A stretch of 8,596 nucleotides of DNA from an uncultured Clostridia bacterium (GTDB taxonomy: Bacteria > Bacillota > Clostridia > Oscillospirales > Ruminococcaceae): the NCBI GenBank assembly GCA_937906945.1, contig CALCUE010000052.1, positions 1 through 8,596 of the forward strand. Direction: 5' to 3'. Below, in pieces: positions 1-4,876 of the stretch. Made by a program: the position numbers and the translations under genes. The notes under the pieces were generated by a model. The model had not been told where the DNA came from. It saw only the letters and a program-made list of their open reading frames with translations, and made no database searches. Each line of letters starts with the position of its first letter. Position 1 is the first letter of the stretch.

Positions 1-55
1 AGAAACAGCCCCGACCTACGGTCGAGGCTGTTTCTTGGTGCGGATGATGGGACTT
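1..55 (-). repeat. Exact second copy of tRNA-Leu 3' end plus terminator hairpin
   Basis: These 55 bases are identical to 196-250 (offset 195); the match ends at position 56 (t versus g at 251). Read on the minus strand, the copy holds the last 20 nt of the tRNA-Leu gene including CCA (55-36), followed by the complete terminator hairpin (35-1). The left limit is the window edge, so the repeat may extend further. It could be a remnant of tandem duplication of the tRNA gene, or an attachment-site-like duplication left by an element that recombined at the tRNA 3' end. No integrase gene is visible here. Confidence 0.9.
36..55 (-). pseudogene. tRNA-Leu 3'-end fragment (20 nt)
   Basis: On the minus strand this reads as the 3' half of the T arm, the 3' acceptor strand CATCCGC, the discriminator A and CCA, exactly as in the intact tRNA-Leu at 231-317. 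Upstream of it on the minus strand (56 onward) there is no anticodon arm, D arm or 5' acceptor strand, so it cannot be a functional tRNA. It is either the residue of a second tRNA-Leu copy or one side of a site-specific duplication. Confidence 0.7.
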
Positions 56-195
56 TCGTCGCAGCCGATTCCACTATTTTGACCGTCCGCAAAGCGTCCG
101 GCCAAAACCGTTTTGTCGGCTGCTCCTCTTCCCCAAAAAGCTTCGCTTTTCGGGGACCCCTTTTATAAGGTGGGTTCAAGTCTGCATCGTAAAAA
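56..195. other. Non-coding spacer between two tRNA-end repeats
   Basis: About 140 bp with no credible ORF. It holds an 8-bp inverted repeat (gcagccga 61-68 with tcggctgc 116-123). It also holds a hairpin at 131-155 (arms 131-141 and 145-155, loop ttc). That hairpin is fully paired with one G-U pair when read from the minus strand, but it has no T tract after it. Near its right end is a 13-bp match (gtgggttcaagtc, 170-182) that is the exact inverse of tRNA-Leu T-arm sequence at 246-258. The six A's at 191-196 are the T tract of the tRNA terminator on the minus strand. The origin of the spacer is unknown. Confidence 0.6.
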
Positions 196-230
196 AGAAA
201 CAGCCCCGACCTACGGTCGAGGCTGTTTCT
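190..230 (-). terminator. Rho-independent terminator of tRNA-Leu
   Basis: On the minus strand a hairpin begins at the first base after the CCA end. Arms agaaacagcc (196-205) and ggctgtttct (221-230) pair perfectly. One mismatch (206/220) follows, then a 5-bp inner stem (207-211 with 215-219) and a tac loop. The T tract on the minus strand is the complement of the A run at 191-196. The lack of any gap between CCA and hairpin suggests a short trailer for 3' processing. Confidence 0.9.
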
Positions 231-250
231 TGGTGCGGATGATGGGACTT
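196..250 (-). repeat. Intact-side copy of the 55-bp tRNA-end/terminator repeat
   Basis: This is identical to 1-55. The copy is part of the intact tRNA-Leu transcription unit: 20 nt of tRNA 3' end (231-250) and the terminator hairpin (196-230). The two copies are direct repeats, 140 bp apart. Confidence 0.9.
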
Positions 251-317
251 GAACCCACAGGATATTGCTATCACTAGAACCTGAATCTAGCGCGTCTGCC
301 AATTCCGCCACATCCGC
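231..317 (-). tRNA. tRNA-Leu (anticodon CAG)
   Basis: The gene is an 87-nt class II tRNA on the minus strand, including an encoded CCA (231-233). The 7-bp acceptor stem GCGGATG/CATCCGC is perfect. The anticodon stem is CTAGA/TCTAG with a seven-base loop TTCAGGT, giving anticodon CAG (complement at 281-283), which reads the leucine codon CUG. A long variable arm (GATA, loop GCAA, TATC) follows, as expected for tRNA-Leu. The T arm GTGGG-TTCAAGT-CCCAT pairs with one G-U. It has its own promoter and terminator, so it is a monocistronic tRNA gene. Identity and boundaries are read directly from the fold. Confidence 0.97.
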
Positions 318-330
318 ATTTAGCTCAATT

Positions 331-359
331 ATTCTATCATTTATCCGGCGGCGTGTCAA
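331..359 (-). promoter_or_regulatory. Strong sigma-A promoter of tRNA-Leu
   Basis: On the minus strand there is a perfect -35 TTGACA (complement at 354-359), a 17-bp spacer, and a -10 TAGAAT (complement at 331-336). The expected start point falls around 323-325, some 6-8 nt ahead of the tRNA 5' end at 317. This near-consensus arrangement suits a highly expressed stable RNA gene. Confidence 0.92.
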
Positions 360-507
360 GTCCTTTTTTTTGTTTTCCGTTACCGGTCAAAAATTTCTTT
401 CCCGAATTTTCCGCTTTTTCCGGAATTTTCCGCCGCCTTTCGGGATATTTTCGCTTTTTTGGCGAACAATAAACCCAAAACGTAAGCGAAAGGAAGATGA
501 AATTTTG

Positions 508-2097
508 ATGAAAACCCGTTTTCTGGCGTTTTCGCTGGCGCTACTGCTCGTTCTGGGTTTTTCCGGCTGTATGAATAAGAACCCCACAAAACCGAACGAT
601 CCCGAGAACCCTGCCGTCACCGAAAACGACGAACTTGTCCTTTATCATAACAGCGACGCTTTTACCGACCCGTTGACCTCTCTTACCAAACGCTATGCCG
701 ACAGCACCGGCAAAAAGCTTTCCGCCGGCTATACCAAAGCGCCCCTTTGGGAGGAAGCGGAAAAACGGCAGGCCTCGTTTTTTCTCGTTGATGCTCACGA
801 GGATCTTTCCCCCTACTATGAAAAAGGCCTCTTTTCCGATTTGAGCACCGACAGCCGCTTTTTGAGCACGAAGCTTTCCATCCCGGAGGGACTTGCCCTT
901 TCCAACGGCAAAACCGGAAGCTACGGCGTGCCGCTGACCCTTGAGGCCTATGGTTATCTCTTTGATAAAGAGACCCTCAAAAGCCTTTTTGCCGTAGCAA
1001 ACGCCGACGATCTTATTGACGACCTTGCCCAATGCTCCTACACCGAGTTCGAGGGCTTCGTCGCCGCCGTGGACACCTACCTCAAAGCGCCCACCGCCGC
1101 CAAAATCACTCTTTCCGGCACCACCTATACCTTCGCCGCCGAAAAAAGCGCCCGCGCTTCCCGTCTCACCGGCGTTTTCGCCCTGAGCGCCGAAAGCACC
1201 CGTGCCGCGGAGGCTCTCTTCGGCACTCTTTTAGCTTCTCAATTTAAGGATCGGGGCGCCGTTATGGACGCCGACGAGCTGTCGCTCGCGACGCTCAAGG
1301 AGGTTTTGCCGGCCTTCACCGACGTCCTTGACCTTCACACCGGCTATATCGCCGGCAAAGACGGCACCGTCTCCCGTGGGGACGTTTTCACCGGCGGCGA
1401 TTTTTCCTATACCGCCGCCATTGACCTTTTCACCAACGGCTACGCCCTTTTCTATCCCGGCAGCACCGCCGACGCGGCTGACTTTGAGAAATCTTCCGCC
1501 GGTTTCGGGGAAAACCTCGCCATTATCCCGATGAAGCTTCCCCTTTCGGACAAAGATATCAAACCCGCCGGTCTTTCCGCCGAAAAACTCCAGCGCTCGA
1601 TCCTTGTCGGCGCGCGCTATTATCTCGCCATGAACCCCAAGGCCGCCGAAACGACCCGCTCCGAGATGACCTCGTTCCTCCGGTGGCTCTATGACGACCC
1701 CGCCGGCGGCACAGCTTACACCTCGACCTTTGAGGGGCTTCCGTTCAACTACACCGTCACCGATACGCCGAGCCTCGCCAAATCCTCCACCGGTTCGTCC
1801 TCCGGTTCCTCCTCCGGTTCCGAAACCGAAACGAAGCCGGACGAAAACGGCGAAGAACCGGAAAAACCCGCCGCCAACTATGCCATCGCCGATTCGCTGA
1901 CTTCTTCCGTCGCCCGCTATTACGCCAAAGGCGACTGGATCCCGGTGATGACCGGCGCTTTGCCCGACGGCTGGATCACCGACGTTCTCGGAAAAAACCT
2001 CACCGAATACTGGGGCAAAGAGGTCTGGAGCGACGAGGACGTTTCCGCCTTTTCCGACCGGCTGATCACCGGCTGGAACGACCGGATAAAGAAATAA
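508..2097 (+). CDS. ABC-type solute-binding lipoprotein, orphan
   Basis: A 529-aa exported lipoprotein that probably binds a small solute, perhaps a sugar, at the outer face of the membrane. Residues 1-20 form a signal peptide (MKTRF, then a hydrophobic core) ending in FSGC, so Cys21 is the likely lipidation site. A low-complexity tether (about 22-41) precedes the domain that opens ELVLYHNS. Features of family 1 extracellular solute-binding proteins include the FSDLS/YGVPLTLEAYGYLFDKETL region, a FTNGYALFYPGS segment, and a C-terminal 'YYAKGDWIPV...GWITDVLGKNLTEYWG...W' tail. Residues about 426-460 are a Ser/Gly run, then an acidic Glu/Lys/Pro linker sitting inside the domain. I chose the start at 508 because it gives the signal peptide and follows AGGAAG (491-496); the upstream in-frame stretch runs into the tRNA. 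No permease or ATPase gene adjoins it, so the substrate is unknown. I see no clear promoter in 318-507. The family call is by overall resemblance, not by a decisive motif. Confidence 0.82.
   Translation: MKTRFLAFSLALLLVLGFSGCMNKNPTKPNDPENPAVTENDELVLYHNSDAFTDPLTSLTKRYADSTGKKLSAGYTKAPLWEEAEKRQASFFLVDAHEDLSPYYEKGLFSDLSTDSRFLSTKLSIPEGLALSNGKTGSYGVPLTLEAYGYLFDKETLKSLFAVANADDLIDDLAQCSYTEFEGFVAAVDTYLKAPTAAKITLSGTTYTFAAEKSARASRLTGVFALSAESTRAAEALFGTLLASQFKDRGAVMDADELSLATLKEVLPAFTDVLDLHTGYIAGKDGTVSRGDVFTGGDFSYTAAIDLFTNGYALFYPGSTADAADFEKSSAGFGENLAIIPMKLPLSDKDIKPAGLSAEKLQRSILVGARYYLAMNPKAAETTRSEMTSFLRWLYDDPAGGTAYTSTFEGLPFNYTVTDTPSLAKSSTGSSSGSSSGSETETKPDENGEEPEKPAANYAIADSLTSSVARYYAKGDWIPVMTGALPDGWITDVLGKNLTEYWGKEVWSDEDVSAFSDRLITGWNDRIKK
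1792..1821 (+). repeat. 12-bp tandem repeat encoding Gly-Ser-Ser-Ser
   Basis: Within the lipoprotein gene, a 12-bp unit (ggt tcn tcc tcc) is repeated at 1792-1803 and 1804-1815, followed by a partial third unit. It encodes GSSS GSSS GS at about residues 429-438, the start of the internal linker. Such in-frame repeats can expand or contract by slippage and change linker length. Confidence 0.75.
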
Positions 2098-2122
2098 AAA
2101 AAGCGCCGCGAGGCGCTTTTTT
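2098..2122 (+). terminator. Rho-independent terminator after lipoprotein gene
   Basis: The hairpin has arms gcgcc (2103-2107) and ggcgc (2112-2116), a gcga tetraloop, an A run before it and six T's after it. It begins directly after the stop codon. The flanking A/T runs extend the stem. It insulates the lipoprotein gene from the promoter that follows within a few bases. Confidence 0.92.
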
Positions 2123-2124
2123 CT

Positions 2125-2152
2125 TTGCTCCGGGGAAAAATTGTGCTATAAT
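2125..2152 (+). promoter_or_regulatory. Extended -10 sigma-A promoter of the peptide-trmO operon
   Basis: A consensus TATAAT lies at 2147-2152 with an upstream TG (2144-2145), making an extended -10. A weak -35 TTGCTC lies at 2125-2130 with a 16-bp spacer. Transcription would start near 2159, leaving a leader of about 64 nt before the first gene. The leader contains AAAGGAG (about 2207-2213), a strong Shine-Dalgarno for the ATG at 2223. I see no riboswitch or attenuator fold in the leader. Confidence 0.88.
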
Positions 2153-2222
2153 GGAAAAAAAGTAGCCCTTTTCCCCTTTTGTTCGTAAAAAGGAAGGAAA
2201 AAACCGAAAGGAGATTGTACCC

Positions 2223-2402
2223 ATGAACGAAAAGAAAGAACAGCAGCCTGTCGAACTGACCGAGGAACAGAACAAAGACGTGACCGGCGGTTTCACCCCG
2301 ATCGCTTTCGGCTCCAAACCGAGCGTCCTTTCCGGTTTGGACGAACACGATGAACAGATCCTGAACGCTCTCCGTCCCAAATCCGAATCCACTTCCCTGT
2401 AA
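2223..2402 (+). CDS. Small peptide with double-glycine-type leader
   Basis: A 59-aa protein, MNEKKEQQPV...ESTSL, with a strong Shine-Dalgarno (AAAGGAG) about 9 nt before its ATG. It is the first gene after a near-consensus promoter, so it is very likely translated. Residues 11-23 read ELTEEQNKDVTGG. This fits the double-glycine leader pattern of class II bacteriocins, lanthipeptides and some peptide pheromones: EL(S/T), acidic residues, a hydrophobic residue at -4, then GG. Cleavage after Gly23 would give a 36-residue product starting FTPIAFGSK, with no cysteine, four Ser in its last eight residues or so, and several acidic residues. That is unlike a typical pore-forming bacteriocin. No C39 peptidase transporter or modifying enzyme is in the window. 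The stop codon is one base before the trmO ATG, so translation of trmO is probably coupled to it. It could instead be a conserved cytoplasmic micropeptide. The existence of the gene is well supported; the function is not known. Confidence 0.78.
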   Translation: MNEKKEQQPVELTEEQNKDVTGGFTPIAFGSKPSVLSGLDEHDEQILNALRPKSESTSL

Positions 2403-2403
2403 C

Positions 2404-3108
2404 ATGGAAAAGACCGAACTTTCCGTCATCGCCGTCATCCATACCGATTTTAAGGAGAAATTCGGCATTCCCCGCCAAAGCGGACGGGTCTCCTCCCTCA
2501 CCGGACGGATCGTTTTCGAGCCGTCCTACCGTGACCCCAACGCTCTTCGGGGGATCGAGGGCTTTTCCCATTTGTGGCTGCTCTTCGATTTTTCCCGTTC
2601 CCATCGGGAAAACTGGTCGCCGACGGTGCGTCCGCCCCGTCTCGGCGGCAACACGAAGATCGGGGTTTTCGCCAGCCGTTCGCCCTTCCGACCCAATCCC
2701 ATCGGTCTTTCCTGCGTCAAGCTCGAAAGCGTGGAGGTGACCGAAAACGAGGGGACGGTGCTTAACGTTTCCGGCGTCGATCTTCTGGACGGCACGCCGA
2801 TTTTTGACATCAAGCCCTATCTGCCCTTTGCCGACTGTTATCCCGAGGCCGTCGGCGGTTACGCCGACGATTTCCGGGAACACCGCCTTTCGGTGGATTT
2901 TCCCGCCGAGCTTTTGGCTCTTCTGCCGGAGGAAAAGCGGGAGACCGCCGTTTCCTGCCTGGCGGAGGACCCGAGACCCTCGTACCAGGACGACGACCGT
3001 GTCTATAGCATGAATTTCGCCGGTTTTGACATCCATTTTACCGTAAAAGACGAAACGGCCACGGTTTTTTCCGTGGAAAAGACGACCCGGCGGGGAGGTA
3101 CCCCATGA
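2404..3108 (+). CDS. trmO: tRNA (t6A37) N6-methyltransferase TrmO
   Basis: A 234-aa protein of the TsaA/TrmO (YaeB) family, matching the usual length of about 235 aa. The family uses S-adenosylmethionine to methylate N6-threonylcarbamoyladenosine at position 37 of tRNAs that read ACY threonine codons, giving m6t6A, and acts in the cytoplasm. Diagnostic motifs are present in order: FGIPRQ (20-25), FSHLWLLFDF (54-63), VRPPRLGGN (75-83), GVFASRSPFRPNPIGLS (87-103), LLDGTPIFDIKPYL (127-140), and the C-terminal DPRPSYQ (189-195). The family fold is a beta-barrel SAM-binding domain that works as a dimer. There is no independent Shine-Dalgarno; the ATG is one base after the stop of the upstream peptide gene, which argues for translational coupling. 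The last 4 nt overlap the next gene (ATGA). All key motifs are intact. Confidence 0.95.
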   Translation: MEKTELSVIAVIHTDFKEKFGIPRQSGRVSSLTGRIVFEPSYRDPNALRGIEGFSHLWLLFDFSRSHRENWSPTVRPPRLGGNTKIGVFASRSPFRPNPIGLSCVKLESVEVTENEGTVLNVSGVDLLDGTPIFDIKPYLPFADCYPEAVGGYADDFREHRLSVDFPAELLALLPEEKRETAVSCLAEDPRPSYQDDDRVYSMNFAGFDIHFTVKDETATVFSVEKTTRRGGTP

Positions 3109-3557
3109 GAACGGACGTAATCGCCGCTTTGACGGACAAAGATGACAAAAGCGCCTGCGCCTTCGCCGAAAAGATCGTGACCGAAAGCCGGGAAACAAGG
3201 GCGTGGTATGGCTGTTTCGAGGAATTTTCGTCCCTTCTGGACCACCCGAAATCCTACGTTCGGAACCGGGTCTTGGCGATCCTCGCGGCCAACGCCCGCT
3301 GGGATGACGAAAACCGGTTCGACGCCCTTTGCGATTCCTATCTCTCCCATATCACCGACGAAAAGCCGATCACCGCGCGGCAATGCGTCCAATCGCTTGC
3401 CGAAGTGGGGAAAGCGAAGCCGTCCCTTGTGCCGAAGATCCAAACGGCTCTCCAAAACGCCGACCTTTCCCGCTATAAGGAAAGCATGCGACCGCTTTTG
3501 GAAAAAGATATCAAGGAGACGTTAAAAATCCTGTCCGATCCCGCTTTTCTAAAATAA
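3105..3557 (+). CDS. HEAT-like helical protein, operon partner of trmO
   Basis: A 150-aa soluble, apparently all-helical protein with no signal peptide. Helical pairs resembling HEAT repeats cover residues about 35-64 (FSSLLDHPKSYVRNRVLAIL) and 79-118 (HITDEKPITARQCVQSLAEV). A conserved-looking C-terminal stretch DLSRYKESMRPLLEKDI lies at 120-136. I recognise the type from clostridial genomes, where such proteins of about 150 aa are often auto-named 'SufBD protein'. It has no Fe-S scaffold features, so that name should not be taken as function. The ATG overlaps the trmO stop by 4 nt, with GGGGAGG (about 3092-3098) as its Shine-Dalgarno, so the two are co-translated. A scaffold or adaptor role is the generic expectation for HEAT folds; the actual partner is unknown. 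Confidence 0.82.
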   Translation: MRTDVIAALTDKDDKSACAFAEKIVTESRETRAWYGCFEEFSSLLDHPKSYVRNRVLAILAANARWDDENRFDALCDSYLSHITDEKPITARQCVQSLAEVGKAKPSLVPKIQTALQNADLSRYKESMRPLLEKDIKETLKILSDPAFLK

Positions 3558-3597
3558 AAAATGACCCGCCGGGGAATTCGCCGGCGGGCTTTTTATT
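3558..3597. terminator. Bidirectional terminator between convergent genes
   Basis: A perfect 8-bp stem, cccgccgg (3565-3572) with ccggcggg (3581-3588), encloses an 8-nt loop. On the plus strand it is followed by CTTTTTATTT, and on the minus strand by CATTTTTTATTTT. It therefore serves both the trmO operon and the convergent spoIID-like gene, whose stop codon (3593-3595) lies within the plus-strand T tract. Confidence 0.92.
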
Positions 3598-4603
3598 TCG
3601 CTCCATAGTCCGAAAGGGTCGTTCCGGGGTAATAGTGCGCTAAAATTTCCTCCGCCGAAGCGCCTTCTTTCGCCATGGCGTTGGCGCCCACCTGGGACAT
3701 TCCGACCCCGTGACCGAAGCCTTTGACCGTGAAGGTGAAGACTTCGTCGGCATAGGAGACGGTGAAGGCCGCAGACCGAAGGTCGAAAAGATCCCGGAGC
3801 TTCGCGCCGGAAAAGGTCGCCTTGCCGATGGGGATCTCGGTGACGTAGCCGGAGGGGCTTCTTTTCGCGCCCTCGAACCAGTGTTCCGGCTCTTTGCCGG
3901 AAAGACCGGCGCCGCTGCTGTTGAGAAGGGTGAGCGCCCTCGCTTTCGTCACGGTCAATTCGGAGAGGAACTGCTCCGACTCGGTGTCGCCGGGACTTTC
4001 CACCGCTACGAGGTAGGGCACCGCTCCTTTCCAGACGTTGGCGGCGGCCTCCGTTTTTCCGGCGGAAAGAGCGTGATAGACGGTGAGCGCCGGATGGCCG
4101 CCGAAGGTCACGACCTTCCCGACGGCCTTTTCCGCCGCTTCGGTGATTTTTGCCCATTTTTCCGGGAAGGCGTCGCCGTAAATTTCCTTCGCCTTTTCCT
4201 CGGTGAGGTAAATTTTCTTTTGGGAGGGATCGGCGGAAAAGTCGTAATCCGTCCCTTCATGCGCTTCTTTCTGATAAAGGGCGCAGGAAAAGGCGGCGAT
4301 GCCCTGCGCCAAAAGCGCCTCCGGCTCGAAGTCGGCGCCCATTTCGGCGGCGATGGCGCCGGCGACGTACTCCGTCGCCGGCACTTCCCGGACGGTTTCG
4401 TCGGTGAGGTCAAAGATCCGGAACACCGGCAGAGCCGCCGGTTCGACGGTTTCATCGGTTCCGGCTTTTTCGGAAGGTTCCGACGAGTTCTCCTTTGGTT
4501 TTTCGGTCTCCGTTTCCGGCGGTTCCACCCCGAAAGCCGCCGTCATCGGCAGAAAAAGCAGCGCCGTAAAGGTCAGCGCGAACAAAAACGCCCGGAATTT
4601 CAT
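3593..4603 (-). CDS. spoIID: SpoIID/LytB-domain protein (sporulation lytic transglycosylase)
   Basis: A 336-aa exported protein. SpoIID, with SpoIIM and SpoIIP, drives engulfment in sporulation; SpoIID is the lytic transglycosylase that cuts glycan strands after SpoIIP removes the stem peptides. Residues 1-25 are a signal peptide or membrane anchor. Residues 26-55 are a Glu/Pro/Ser-rich linker, and the SpoIID domain fills the rest. Visible motifs are EYVAGAIAAEMGADFEPEALLAQ (split at 78-100), with Glu87 aligning with the catalytic Glu of the family; YHALSAGKTE (176-185, the HxxSxGxT motif); PYLVAVESPGD (196-206); and GHGVGMSQVGANAMA (298-311) ending in YYPGTTL. Family members usually have SQYG; here it is SQVG. 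The start at 4603 was chosen for its AAAGGA Shine-Dalgarno (about 4612-4617) and signal peptide; a 21-codon upstream extension has neither. I found no convincing sigma-E or sigma-A promoter. The gene stands alone, not with spoIIQ, so it may be a SpoIID paralogue rather than the engulfment protein itself. Confidence 0.85.
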   Translation of the reverse strand: MKFRAFLFALTFTALLFLPMTAAFGVEPPETETEKPKENSSEPSEKAGTDETVEPAALPVFRIFDLTDETVREVPATEYVAGAIAAEMGADFEPEALLAQGIAAFSCALYQKEAHEGTDYDFSADPSQKKIYLTEEKAKEIYGDAFPEKWAKITEAAEKAVGKVVTFGGHPALTVYHALSAGKTEAAANVWKGAVPYLVAVESPGDTESEQFLSELTVTKARALTLLNSSGAGLSGKEPEHWFEGAKRSPSGYVTEIPIGKATFSGAKLRDLFDLRSAAFTVSYADEVFTFTVKGFGHGVGMSQVGANAMAKEGASAEEILAHYYPGTTLSDYGAK

Positions 4604-4670
4604 AGGATCGTCCTTTCTTTTGGGAGGTATAAAAATGGTTTTGCCAAATCCACAGTTACGGCACATAGAG

Positions 4671-4716
4671 GCTCCCTCCGGTCGGGAGCTGTCGAGCGAC
4701 AGCGAGACGGAGGGAG
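4671..4716. repeat. Cruciform-type palindromic repeat
   Basis: Three nested or alternative hairpins occur. The outer arms ctccctccg (4672-4680) and cggagggag (4708-4716) are perfect over 9 bp. An inner stem is ctgtcg/cgacag (4689-4694 with 4697-4702). An alternative short stem is gctccc/gggagc (4671-4676 with 4684-4689). This pattern resembles dispersed palindromes often seen in gut Clostridia intergenic regions. It has no T tract, so it is not an ordinary terminator. Confidence 0.85.
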
Positions 4717-4831
4717 ATTGGCGACCCGGGAAACGGTTCGCGGAAACGAAAAGACAAAGGCAGTTTTTTCTATGTTCCGTTTATCCGAAATTTCATCGGA
4801 TTTCAAAATTGGTCGCCGGGCTCCTTCCGTC
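4706..4831. repeat. Imperfect inverted repeat bracketing an 82-bp core
   Basis: Positions 4706-4727 (gacggagggag...) match the reverse complement of 4810-4831 (...ctccttccgtc) at about 17 of 22 positions, by my hand alignment. The enclosed 82 bp (4728-4809) carry no gene. A short-core element with inverted ends resembles a miniature mobile element or a degenerate repeat unit. No target-site duplication is evident by eye. Confidence 0.55.
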
Positions 4832-4853
4832 ATTTTCGGCAAAGCCGAAAATG
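4831..4853. repeat. Perfect 10-bp hairpin
   Basis: cattttcggc (4831-4840) and gccgaaaatg (4844-4853) are perfect inverted repeats around an aaa loop. There is no T tract on either side long enough to call it a terminator. It is placed between the two copies of the ctccctccggtcgggag motif and is probably part of the same repeat cluster. Confidence 0.85.
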
Positions 4854-4856
4854 CCA

Positions 4857-4876
4857 CCTCCCTCCGGTCGGGAGGC
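4857..4876. repeat. Second copy of the 17-bp ctccctccggtcgggag motif
   Basis: Positions 4858-4874 repeat exactly the 17 bases at 4672-4688, in direct orientation and 186 bp apart. The motif is itself a hairpin (cctccc 4857-4862 with gggagg 4870-4875). The repetition shows that the spoIID-mfd gap contains at least two units of one repeat family. Confidence 0.85.

Noticed and set aside
131..155. Hairpin in the left spacer as a terminator
   Set aside because: No T tract follows on either strand at the correct place, and one pair is mismatched on the plus strand.
400..432. Direct repeat of gaattttccgc in the lipoprotein upstream region as an operator
   Set aside because: The region is a run of T/C-rich low-complexity sequence and the repeat is short; no promoter is located to give it meaning.
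265..507. In-frame upstream extension of the lipoprotein reading frame to an ATG/alternative start near 265
   Set aside because: It overlaps the tRNA-Leu gene and its promoter on the other strand, has no ribosome site, and would bury the signal peptide and lipobox that start at 508.
4604..4666. 21-codon N-terminal extension of the SpoIID-like protein
   Set aside because: The upstream ATG has no Shine-Dalgarno. The ATG at 4603 has AAAGGA and gives a proper signal peptide directly at the N-terminus.
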